The notes below the pieces were generated by a model, which saw only the letters and a list, made by a program, of their open reading frames with translations, did not search any database and was not told where the DNA came from. A stretch of DNA of 8,684 nt from Oscillospiraceae bacterium (GTDB lineage: Bacteria > Bacillota > Clostridia > Oscillospirales > Acutalibacteraceae), in the NCBI GenBank assembly GCA_902761265.1, contig CACWJV010000087.1, positions 1 to 8,684 of the forward strand, read 5' to 3'. The position numbers were made by a program, and so were the translations under genes. Positions 1-6,074 of the stretch are shown one piece after another; within the stretch, counting starts at the first letter, position 1; every line of letters begins with the position of its first letter.

Positions 1-571
1 GTTGGGAAAGCGAATCGCCGAATACGGCGATCGCGGACGCGCCGCTGTCGTTCAGAACCTCCACCGTTTCAAACAGCGGCACCGGCGGTTTGAGCTGCAT
101 GCGCAGCAGCTTGCACGCGCCTTTGCGCACCGTTTCCTTGAGCCGTGTTGTTGGCGTCGGATAAATCGCGTGGCGGCTGTCGCCGGAAAGCACCAGACAG
201 CGCGCCGTGTTTTCGAGATTGCCGCTTTGTAATGCTCCGCTTTGCACACAAAGGCTCACACAAAACCAATCGCCCGGCTGCAAATCGAGTTTGCCGCTGC
301 CGGTCACAGCGCTTTCGCCCGCGCCAAGACGCTGCGGCGCGTCGAGATCGACCGAATCGCCGCACAGCACCCCGTTTTCGTCGCAGCGCGCAACGCAGAC
401 GCCGCCGAGCGTGACCGGTGCCGTGCCGTGGACATTTGACAGCCGCACACGCACGCGTTTGCCGCCCACGGCGGTGTTGATCAGCAGCCGGAAAGTGCGG
501 CAGCCGTCGCGGAAAGAAAAAGCGGAAAGCGCCGTATGTGCCTGTCCCCAGGTCTGTACCCACCGTTCCAT
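1..571 (-). CDS. SGNH/GDSL-family hydrolase, 3' end cut by window edge
   Basis: The visible 190 residues start MERWVQTWGQAHTAL and end at AVFGDSLSQ. The GDSL block (residues 185-188, Ser187 the expected nucleophile) is the family signature of SGNH esterases and lipases. The preceding region, with an RVRLSN motif near residues 41-46 followed by a G-T-A-P stretch, resembles the beta-rich N-terminal domain that precedes the catalytic domain in carbohydrate-esterase-like SGNH proteins. The Gly, Asn and Asp-x-x-His blocks would lie beyond the window, so activity cannot be judged. The start is chosen because GGAGG (579-583) sits 7 bases upstream. No signal peptide is seen, so a cytoplasmic enzyme is likely. 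It lies 13 bases after the phosphatase gene and is probably cotranscribed. Deacetylation of sugars or glycoconjugates is an inference; the substrate is unknown. The DNA is GC-rich (37 of the first 60 bases). Confidence 0.85.
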   Translation of the reverse strand, partial: MERWVQTWGQAHTALSAFSFRDGCRTFRLLINTAVGGKRVRVRLSNVHGTAPVTLGGVCVARCDENGVLCGDSVDLDAPQRLGAGESAVTGSGKLDLQPGDWFCVSLCVQSGALQSGNLENTARCLVLSGDSRHAIYPTPTTRLKETVRKGACKLLRMQLKPPVPLFETVEVLNDSGASAIAVFGDSLSQ

Positions 572-584
572 ATTGCCGCCTCCG

Positions 585-1727
585 TTATCCTTCCTTGACA
601 AGCCGGTAGCGAAGCTGCACGATCATATCGTCGGCCATACCGGCGTTTTTCAGATAGGTTTCGGCAAACGACGCGAGATCGGCCGAAGCGAGATCGTCGG
701 CTTTGCCGCCGGTAATCACGCGAAGCATCTCGTCGAGGTTCTTTTCCTTGAAGATCTGATATTTCTTCGCGTCCGATTGTTCCGTGATGCCGTAGTAGTT
801 GTCATAGGTTTGCATATAGTCCGCCACGATTTCGTCATACGACGCGCCGGCAAACGCTTCGAGCAGCGCGCATACGAAGCCGGTGCGATCCTTGCCTTCG
901 GTGCAATGGACAAGGTAGGGTCCCTCCTGCTGCACCATAGTGTTAAGGCCGGACACGATTTTTTCTTTAAATTCGTCGGACCCGAAGTTCATATTCAGCG
1001 CCACCGGAATCACGCTGCCGCGCTGGAACAATTCGAGGAAATAGGGCGAATCGAAGGAATCGGCGCCGAGATAGCCGAGGATCTTTTCGTCGTTGTCGGC
1101 GAGGTCCAGAATGCACTGCACGCCGGACTGTTTCATCAGTTTGTCCACATACGGCGCACGGTTGTGCTGATTGTCGCACGGCGACGCGGAGCGGTACAGC
1201 ACGTTTTCGCGCAAGTTGCCGACGTTCACGGCGCGGAAGTTGGCAAAGATTTCGTCGCTGTCAAACGATTCCCGCGTATCGACGTAATGGATATCACGCG
1301 CCTGCTGCATATCAAGATACTTGCCGCGCTCCACCAGCGACACCGATCCGACGTCGTCTTCCGAAAGCTTTGCAACCTTCCAAAGATCGTCGCCGTTGTT
1401 GATGGCGGCTTTGATATAGTCGTAGCCCGGATAGGCGATCAGCAGCGGATCGCCGGCATTTACATAGTAGCCGTTGTAATACGGCAAATCTTCGAGCGTA
1501 TAGCCGTTGGAAAACTCCACGCGGACACTGTCGCCGTATTGAAAGCCGTGCGCGTTGAACTCGTCGATCGTCATCGTGAGATAGACGCCGCCGAATTCCG
1601 GCTCGTGGATCAGCGAAAGGTTTACCGCCGCTTCGGCGCCGGCGTCCTTTTTGCCGCAAGCCGCAAAGCTTAAAAGCAGGGAAAGCGAAAGCAGGACACA
1701 AAGCAGGTTCCTTACAGTTGGTTTCAT
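585..1727 (-). CDS. Secreted lipoprotein tyrosine phosphatase (Y_phosphatase3-like)
   Basis: The protein has 380 residues from the chosen ATG. An N-terminal lipoprotein signal (MKPTVRN, a leucine-rich core, then SFAAC) puts the lipidated Cys near residue 24, so it should be anchored outside the membrane. The C-terminal half carries the phosphatase P-loop HCTEGKDRTG, which is the Cys-x5-Arg motif with Cys275 and Arg281. The upstream segment NFRAVNVGNLRENVLYRSA and then ILDLADN matches the layout of the Y_phosphatase3 family, where an NFRD-like motif precedes a YRSA motif. Residues about 35-145 form a separate domain with a GDSVRVEFSNGY motif, vaguely like the C-terminal beta domain of SAM hydroxide adenosyltransferases; this match is tentative. 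An ATG nine bases further upstream (1736) is in frame, but AGGA at 1736-1739 lies 8 bases before 1727 and overlaps that upstream ATG. The substrate, a phosphoprotein or a lipid/inositol phosphate, cannot be told from the sequence. Confidence 0.88.
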   Translation of the reverse strand: MKPTVRNLLCVLLSLSLLLSFAACGKKDAGAEAAVNLSLIHEPEFGGVYLTMTIDEFNAHGFQYGDSVRVEFSNGYTLEDLPYYNGYYVNAGDPLLIAYPGYDYIKAAINNGDDLWKVAKLSEDDVGSVSLVERGKYLDMQQARDIHYVDTRESFDSDEIFANFRAVNVGNLRENVLYRSASPCDNQHNRAPYVDKLMKQSGVQCILDLADNDEKILGYLGADSFDSPYFLELFQRGSVIPVALNMNFGSDEFKEKIVSGLNTMVQQEGPYLVHCTEGKDRTGFVCALLEAFAGASYDEIVADYMQTYDNYYGITEQSDAKKYQIFKEKNLDEMLRVITGGKADDLASADLASFAETYLKNAGMADDMIVQLRYRLVKEG

Positions 1728-1745
1728 CGGAATCATCCTTTCTTG

Positions 1746-2339
1746 TCATTTATTATCAAAATGATACACCGTTTTTTTGTTTTCATGATTTGAATCATGT
1801 CTTTCATCAGAAGGAATCATACGCCTGATATCTTCCAGGTTTTCCGCAAAACAAATACCGCGCAAACGTTGGTTTGATGAAAGACCTAACGCAATCATTT
1901 GTGTAAGATGCGTCTTTAATCCATCATAGTAACCGTTCAGGTTATACAGGATACAGGGTTTGTCCAGATGCCCCAAGGAGACTTTGGACATAACTTCACT
2001 GATTTCCTCCAGGGTACCTGTTCCGCCGGGGAAAGCGATAAAAGCGTCGCCCAACTCGATCATTTTTGCTTTCCGCTCCGCCATGTCCTTCGTCACAATC
2101 AGTTCGGTGATGGCATTGTATTCCAACCCGGCGTCGATAAAGAATTGAGGTTCAACACCGGTGACCTTCCCGCCTGCTTGAAGCACACTTTCTGCCAACG
2201 CGCCCATCAGCCCGGACTTTGAACCGCCGTAGACCAATGCGTGTCCTGCGCTCCCGATCCAACGCCCCAGTGCGCTGACGGCATCACGCAAAATTGGATC
2301 ATTCCCCTCATTTGCGCCAAGATAGACGGTGATGTTCAT
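1746..2339 (-). CDS. LOG family protein (TIGR00730-type nucleotide 5'-monophosphate phosphoribohydrolase)
   Basis: The protein has 197 residues. It shows the LOG/lysine-decarboxylase-like Rossmann signatures in order: YGGSKSGLMG (37-46), DMAERKAKM (85-93) and PGGTGTLEE (104-112), the motif that carries the catalytic and nucleotide-binding residues. Family members cleave the N-glycosidic bond of purine nucleoside 5'-monophosphates, releasing a base and ribose 5-phosphate; many bacterial ones have been mislabelled lysine decarboxylase. The length is usual for the family, and the protein is probably a cytosolic dimer. The frame stays open upstream to 2588, but the ATG at 2339 is chosen because a GGGGGAG ribosome binding site (2346-2352) is 6 bases away and the homology begins there with MNITVYLGA. 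It is 113 bases after the oxidoreductase stop, with no clear promoter or terminator in that gap, and 18 bases before the phosphatase start. The lower GC (25 of 60 bases at 1801-1860) contrasts with the SGNH gene. Confidence 0.92.
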   Translation of the reverse strand: MNITVYLGANEGNDPILRDAVSALGRWIGSAGHALVYGGSKSGLMGALAESVLQAGGKVTGVEPQFFIDAGLEYNAITELIVTKDMAERKAKMIELGDAFIAFPGGTGTLEEISEVMSKVSLGHLDKPCILYNLNGYYDGLKTHLTQMIALGLSSNQRLRGICFAENLEDIRRMIPSDERHDSNHENKKTVYHFDNK

Positions 2340-2452
2340 ATATTTCTCCCCCTCGGAACGCACAAACAACGCGGCCGAATGCTTCTTTGAATACTCTTTC
2401 CGGCAACTGCTCAAAAGGATGCCTGCATCGCCCGATTTCACAAGACGCCCGT

Positions 2453-3691
2453 TCAGTAGCGCATCCGGTATTTCCAATCCGGTTCCTCGCGCACCTGCGC
2501 CCATCGGCCCGCAGTAAAATCGGGAAAGTCCACCGTGCACGAGCCGTTTGCAATGGATTGAGCCGAAAGCGCGGTAATCGCCATCCACGTCGCAGCGTCA
2601 TATACGTCGACAGGCATCGGCAGATGTTTATCCAGCGCTTCGAAAAAAGCGTCGATCACCAGAAAATCCATGCCGCCGTGGCCCTGTTCCTTCACCCCTT
2701 CGCCGCGATAACGCCTCCAGATCGGGTGACGCCATGCATCTTCATAGCGTTTGCGGTTGCAAAACTGCGAAGACCAGTCCCATTCCGCGTCGGGATACGC
2801 TTCGCAGTCCAGCAGCACCGACTGCGTCGCCTCCTCATACATCCCCTTGGTCCCGCGCACACACAGACCGCGGCTGTAGTATCGCGGCAAAGACGTATCC
2901 AAAGTAATCGCAACGGTTGTCCCGTCGGCACAGGTGAGCACCGTGTTGACAATGTCACCCTGTTGAAAGACGGTCGTGCCGTATTTTTCACGCAGATCGT
3001 CATTGGCCTCCATATAAGCATGCAATCCTGCGCTGCGCGAAGCGACCGAAACAAGCGACACAAAGCGGTTGCCGTTGTTGATGTTCAAAATCTTGGCAAT
3101 CGGACCGATTTCATGGGTCGGATAGTTTTCGGTATTGCGGGTCAGGTATTCATGAAACCGGTAGTGGCGCGTTTCGTTGCCTCGTGCAATTTCGCCCCGC
3201 AGATCGTGCATATAGCCGCCCGCGCAGTGGACGATATCGCCGAACAGACCGTGCCGGGCCATGTTGAGCACCATGAGCTCATATTCTCCGTAGCAGCAGT
3301 TTTCAAGCAGCATGAACGGGGTTCCGGTTTCCTCTTGCGTTTTCACCAAACTCCAGCAGTCCTCCACACTGTAGGCGCCGCCGACCTCAAGGGCGACCGG
3401 CTTTCCGGCACGCATCGCATACAGCGCAGCCGGCACGTGGTTTGCCCAGGCGGAAAAAACGAGCACAACCTCCACCTGCGGCGCGTCGATCAATGCTTTC
3501 CAGTCGTCGGTTTGCACCGGCGGCACGGGGCGTCCTTTTTTTGCCAGCCGATCTGCCGTCGCGTCTATACGGTCGCGATAGATATCGCACAGACCAACCA
3601 CGTTGATATACTCCAGATCAGCGAGCATCTCTGTGACCCACCAGGAGCCGCGGTTGCCCAATCCGATGACACCGACATGAAACGTTTTCAT
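2453..3691 (-). CDS. Gfo/Idh/MocA family oxidoreductase, GH109 (alpha-N-acetylgalactosaminidase)-like
   Basis: The protein has 412 residues. Residues 1-125 are an NAD-binding Rossmann domain with GVIGLGNRG (7-15) and LCDIYRDR (34-41), followed by an EVGGAYSVEDCW segment (102-113). The rest carries blocks I associate with GH109 enzymes: LENCCYGEYELMVLNMARHGLFG (129-151), HDLRGE (162-167), YPTHEIGP (190-197), DTSLPRYYSRG (265-275), GTKGMYE (280-286), GHGGMD (337-342) and VDVYDAATW (361-369). GH109 enzymes use tightly bound NAD in a redox hydrolysis of alpha-GalNAc. The YPTH Tyr and His (190, 193) are kept, but Glu-Ile follows where I recall Gly-Leu in typical members, so the substrate may differ. 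There is no signal peptide, and the enzyme is probably cytosolic. The start at 3691 has GAGGAA (3698-3703) 6 bases upstream; longer in-frame starts lie before that site and are rejected. It is the first gene of the likely operon. Confidence 0.88.
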   Translation of the reverse strand: MKTFHVGVIGLGNRGSWWVTEMLADLEYINVVGLCDIYRDRIDATADRLAKKGRPVPPVQTDDWKALIDAPQVEVVLVFSAWANHVPAALYAMRAGKPVALEVGGAYSVEDCWSLVKTQEETGTPFMLLENCCYGEYELMVLNMARHGLFGDIVHCAGGYMHDLRGEIARGNETRHYRFHEYLTRNTENYPTHEIGPIAKILNINNGNRFVSLVSVASRSAGLHAYMEANDDLREKYGTTVFQQGDIVNTVLTCADGTTVAITLDTSLPRYYSRGLCVRGTKGMYEEATQSVLLDCEAYPDAEWDWSSQFCNRKRYEDAWRHPIWRRYRGEGVKEQGHGGMDFLVIDAFFEALDKHLPMPVDVYDAATWMAITALSAQSIANGSCTVDFPDFTAGRWAQVREEPDWKYRMRY

Positions 3692-3749
3692 ACACAGTTC
3701 CTCTTTCCTGTTTTCATTGCATCCAATAAAATCCAAATTTATCGAATTC

Positions 3750-3778
3750 ATTATACATGATATTTTTCTCCTTTTCAA
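3750..3778 (-). promoter_or_regulatory. Sigma-A-type promoter of the four-gene operon
   Basis: On the minus strand the -35 box TTGAAA (3773-3778) and the -10 box TATAAT (3750-3755) are separated by exactly 17 bases. The -10 box is a perfect match and the -35 box differs at one position. Transcription should start near 3743, leaving a 5' leader of about 50 bases before the ATG at 3691. No other strong promoter was seen before the three downstream genes. Confidence 0.85.
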
Positions 3779-3790
3779 TCCTATAAGCAG

Positions 3791-3818
3791 AAAAACCGCC
3801 CGCCAGGAAGAACGGTTT
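3791..3818 (-). terminator. Possible weak intrinsic terminator after the small RHH gene
   Basis: AAACCG (3793-3798) can pair with CGGTTT (3813-3818) across a 14-base loop. On the minus strand the stem is followed by TTTTTCTGCTT. It lies about 60 bases after the small gene's stop and about 13 bases before the -35 box of the operon promoter, a sensible place for a terminator. The 6-bp stem and long loop are weak, so this is tentative. Confidence 0.4.
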
Positions 3819-3877
3819 GGCCCATCTCACAAACGAACCGGCTTTTTGCATGAGACTTCCAAGAGAGCTGATAGATT

Positions 3878-4048
3878 CTATTTGTTCTCTTGCGAAATAG
3901 CTATGCGCAGAAGACGCTTGATCTCCGTTTGTTTCTGTTTCCCTTCTAACGCCTGCAAAATATCCTGATCGGTATTATTATTGAGTTTCAAACCGATAAT
4001 TGTAGTATTCAGTTTCATCCATTCTTTTTTTGCAGTTGAATCTGACAT
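3878..4048 (-). CDS. Small ribbon-helix-helix-like protein (56 aa)
   Basis: The protein begins MSDSTAKKEWMKLN and ends IAISQENK. The order fits a ribbon-helix-helix fold: a beta strand TTIIGLKLN (about 15-23), a helix beginning TDQDILQALEG (26-36) and a second helix from KQTEIKRLLRIAI (39-51). It resembles the small Firmicute proteins, common on plasmids and integrative elements, with an N-terminal strand, a TDxDI helix start and a C-terminal IK-LIR helix; this is from memory. Proteins of this fold usually bind DNA as dimers, so a regulatory role is likely but unproven. It sits alone, with promoter copy A upstream (4119-4147) and a weak terminator downstream. AGGA (4060-4063) is 11 bases before the ATG, which is long. 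Another ATG at 4056 is in a different frame that stops early. The target is unknown; the TGATC repeats just upstream are candidates. Confidence 0.7.
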   Translation of the reverse strand: MSDSTAKKEWMKLNTTIIGLKLNNNTDQDILQALEGKQKQTEIKRLLRIAISQENK

Positions 4049-4071
4049 GAGCTCATCGTTCCTTTCTGTAT

Positions 4072-4097
4072 GATCAAAAAGCCAAGATCACAGATCA
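4072..4097 (-). promoter_or_regulatory. Three TGATC repeats in the leader of the small RHH gene
   Basis: On the minus strand TGATC occurs three times (plus-strand GATCA starting at 4072, 4086 and 4093), with start-to-start distances of 14 and 7 bases. Two of them also form the palindrome GATC-TGT-GATC. The cluster lies between the mapped -10 box and the start codon, where an autoregulatory operator could act. Ribbon-helix-helix proteins often bind short repeated sites, but binding here is only inferred. Confidence 0.3.
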
Positions 4098-4118
4098 TAA
4101 TCTCCCTGTATCTTCTTC

Positions 4119-4147
4119 ATCATACCACGCTGTTTTCATGTTAGCAA
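4119..4147 (-). promoter_or_regulatory. Promoter A, reading into the small RHH gene
   Basis: The minus strand has -35 TTGCTA (4142-4147), a 17-base spacer and -10 TATGAT (4119-4124). The same spacing and -10 box recur in copy B of the repeat, which supports both. The expected start is near 4112, about 64 bases before the ATG at 4048. Confidence 0.65.
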
Positions 4148-4254
4148 CAGTTTTATATACCCCGTAAACCCCAAGCCCAGCAATCCGGATTTTCCGTCGG
4201 ACATATGTTCTGTTTTGATCTTTTTTGCGCTTCTTTGCCGCTGATAAGGAATGT

Positions 4255-4288
4255 CAAAAGCAGCAGGTTGCATTGCCTGCTGCTTTTG
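4255..4288. terminator. Bidirectional terminator after the Lnt-like gene
   Basis: A perfect 13-bp stem (4255-4267 with 4276-4288) encloses an 8-base loop. The stem ends in AAAA on one side and TTTT on the other, so either strand gives a GC-rich stem followed by U residues. It lies about 80 bases after the stop of the acyltransferase-like gene and ahead of promoter A. Confidence 0.85.
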
Positions 4289-4366
4289 TGTCTGTATATC
4301 TGTTTGTTTCCATTTACTTCCTCTCTGCCGCGCTTCATGGCACAAAACAGAATAAAACCGTTCAAC

Positions 4367-5845
4367 TCATTTACCCAAGCGTGATGCTCCGTTCTTCCTG
4401 TGCAGCATAAAAATCCCGAGCATGACCGTTACAAAGCCTGACAGACCGAACACAAGGTCGATGGCGTTGCCGTTTCTTGCATAGGGCGTCGGAATACTCT
4501 TGGTAGGAACGTCTTCGAACTGCACCGTGTCAAAACCGGTATCGGCAGTGTCGAAGCGTTTGATCACGCGGCCTTGTCCATCCACAGCGGTGCTGATGCC
4601 GCCATAGGTCGGCTTCACAAGCGAAAAACCGTTTTCGACCGCACGAAGCTGGGATAGATCGGTGTGCGCGTGTTTGATGCCTTGCCAGTCCCAGGACGGC
4701 ACAAACAGAATGTCGGTTGACCCGGTATGATCACGCACAAATTTGGGGAACGTATCATCAAAGCAAATCACGTTGGAGATCACGCCCTGCCCCGTTGCAA
4801 CCGAGGGAACGTCGCCGGTACCCTTGACATAGCCGGGGAGCTCAACGATCGGGATCAGATTCGTTTTGACGTATCCGGTTACAGAGCCGTTCGGCTGAAC
4901 AAGAATGGACTTATTGACTGCGTCGTCGTTTTCGCTGTCGTCGGTATCGGCCACTTCATAGCCGACGATAAGAAGCATCTCGTGCTCCTTGGCAAACGCT
5001 GCCGCCGCCTCAAGCAGACGCGGTTCCTCTATATCATCCAGAGCAAAGGCTTCCTCGTTCCAGCAGGCAATCTTCGCGCCCCCGTCCGCCGCGCGCTGCG
5101 CTTCGGACAGGAAGTATTGCAGGCTTTCTTCCGTTGAAATCTCTGCATAAGTCCCATCCTCGTGTTTCTCATAGTACGGGCCGACAATGCTTGCAATCTT
5201 GACCCGGTTTTCGTAATCATCAACCGAAAACGCCGCAAGCCGTATGCAGCCGAAGCCGATGGAAGCGACCAACATTGCGAGGCAAACGCCGGTGGCCAGT
5301 TTCCATCCTTGTTGCTTTTCCGCTGCTGAGACGGCAACCGCGCCGAACCAATAGAGCAGAAAAGACAGGCCGAAGCTGCCAATCAACGACGTGACCTGCA
5401 CCAACTGCAGAAAGCCGGACTGGGTATAAGCCATCATGCCAAGGCTGCCGATCGGTGTCAGTGTCCGCAAATATTCGACCGAGACAAACACCGTCGGGAA
5501 GACCAGACTGCTGAGAAAAGAGCCGGGCAGTTTCTGCGCAAGCAGCCGGTCGGCAAGGAATGGCACGATCCAGCAAATGCTCCAAAGCAGACAAAAAGCA
5601 GCGCTCAACAAATAACCGGAATCCAAAATATCCGGCCACTTGATCATCTGACCGACCGCAATGGCGGCAGACAAAAGCAAGAACTGCTTCTTCGTTTTAG
5701 CTTGTCTGCTGAAATACAGAAACGCAAACGGCCAGACCCATGCCATAACGCCGAAATTCCACCTGCCAGAGGAAAACACATAGGCGGCAAAGCCGACCGC
5801 AAGCATGACCCATGCTAGTTTTTTCAAGGGATCCCGTTTGTTCAT
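4367..5845 (-). CDS. lnt: Apolipoprotein N-acyltransferase-like protein (Lnt family)
   Basis: The protein has 492 residues. The first 205 hold about seven hydrophobic membrane segments (near 10-25, 32-47, 55-69, 77-97, 108-126, 145-172 and 183-205). Residues 215-450 form a nitrilase-fold domain with the expected triad: Glu264 in CWNEEAF, Lys327 in YVKTNLIP and Cys361 in NVICFDDTFP. RAVENG (401-406) and YGGISTAVDGQG (414-425) match blocks of Lnt, and a last membrane segment lies at about 463-482. This is the full Lnt architecture at near-usual length. Lnt moves an acyl chain from a phospholipid to the N-terminal Cys of lipoproteins, on the outer face of the membrane. The start has GGGAGG (5855-5860) 9 bases upstream. 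The gene appears monocistronic, from promoter B to terminator A. True Lnt is classically Gram-negative, so the acceptor in this presumed Firmicute is uncertain. Confidence 0.85.
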   Translation of the reverse strand: MNKRDPLKKLAWVMLAVGFAAYVFSSGRWNFGVMAWVWPFAFLYFSRQAKTKKQFLLLSAAIAVGQMIKWPDILDSGYLLSAAFCLLWSICWIVPFLADRLLAQKLPGSFLSSLVFPTVFVSVEYLRTLTPIGSLGMMAYTQSGFLQLVQVTSLIGSFGLSFLLYWFGAVAVSAAEKQQGWKLATGVCLAMLVASIGFGCIRLAAFSVDDYENRVKIASIVGPYYEKHEDGTYAEISTEESLQYFLSEAQRAADGGAKIACWNEEAFALDDIEEPRLLEAAAAFAKEHEMLLIVGYEVADTDDSENDDAVNKSILVQPNGSVTGYVKTNLIPIVELPGYVKGTGDVPSVATGQGVISNVICFDDTFPKFVRDHTGSTDILFVPSWDWQGIKHAHTDLSQLRAVENGFSLVKPTYGGISTAVDGQGRVIKRFDTADTGFDTVQFEDVPTKSIPTPYARNGNAIDLVFGLSGFVTVMLGIFMLHRKNGASRLGK

Positions 5846-5933
5846 GATGATAGACCTCCCGTTATAAAACGCCCGTTAGTATCATTCGTTGCGCGTATAC
5901 CTTTCATCCGTTCGATGTGTCGCAGACTATATT

Positions 5934-5962
5934 ATCATACCACGTGGCCTGCGCGTTTGCAA
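5934..5962 (-). promoter_or_regulatory. Promoter B, reading into the Lnt-like gene
   Basis: The minus strand shows -35 TTGCAA (5957-5962), a 17-base spacer and -10 TATGAT (5934-5939). Transcription would begin near 5927, leaving a leader of about 80 bases before the ATG at 5845. A further TTGCCG, 18 bases, AATATA arrangement just upstream is matched by TTGCTG, 18 bases, TATATA in copy A and could be a second, weaker start. Confidence 0.65.
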
Positions 5963-6045
5963 CAGTTTTATATTGCCCGAAAAATCAAAGTCCGGCAATC
6001 TGGAGTTTGCGTTGGACATATGTTCTGCCAGCTGATAATAAAACC

Positions 6046-6074
6046 AAAGCAGCAGGTTCATTGCCTGCTGCTTT
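6046..6074. terminator. Bidirectional terminator after the leucine-rich-repeat gene
   Basis: An 11-bp perfect stem (6046-6056 with 6064-6074) encloses a 7-base loop. The stem sequence AAAGCAGCAGG is the same as in copy A. On the minus strand it is followed by a broken T-run (GGTTTTATT), on the plus strand by T then GCG. It lies about 57 bases after the stop at 6131. Confidence 0.8.

Larger units (their letters stand above)
4119..4288. repeat. Terminator-promoter repeat, copy A
   Basis: Bases 4119-4212 align without gaps to 5934-6027, with 74 of 94 identical by hand count. After a 24-base insertion relative to copy B the similarity resumes at GCTGATAA (4240-4247) and ends with the shared GCAGCAGG hairpin. 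Both copies have the same orientation and both sit between the end of one minus-strand gene and the start of the next. The best-kept parts are the -10 region (11 of 11), GCAACAGTTTTATAT (15 of 15, which overlaps the -35 box) and GGACATATGTTCTG (14 of 14). No terminal inverted repeats or target duplications were recognised. Confidence 0.8.

Noticed and set aside
207..1673. Long plus-strand open frame (488 codons) opposite the phosphatase and SGNH genes
   Set aside because: It is antisense to two genes with clear motifs, lacks a recognisable domain, and is kept open by the codon bias of GC-rich minus-strand genes.
2340..2588. N-terminal extension of the LOG gene in the same frame
   Set aside because: It overlaps the end of the oxidoreductase gene, shows no family similarity, and a GGGGGAG site sits directly before the ATG at 2339.
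2387..3760. Long plus-strand open frame (457 codons) opposite the GH109-like gene
   Set aside because: The minus-strand reading has many conserved family blocks and a good promoter and ribosome binding site; the plus frame has none.
3692..3778. 29-residue N-terminal extension of the GH109-like protein
   Set aside because: It lies in the 5' leader, includes the -10 region of the promoter, and lies upstream of the ribosome binding site at 3698-3703.
4015..4098. 27-codon frame (MICDLGFLIIQK...) overlapping the start of the small RHH gene
   Set aside because: It has only a closely spaced GGGAG, no sign of conservation, and runs into the other gene in a different frame; it is noted only as a weak leader-peptide possibility.
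4153..4365. Minus-strand frame of 70 codons between the Lnt-like gene and the small RHH gene
   Set aside because: It runs through the terminator hairpin and the conserved blocks of repeat copy A, which explain the sequence better.
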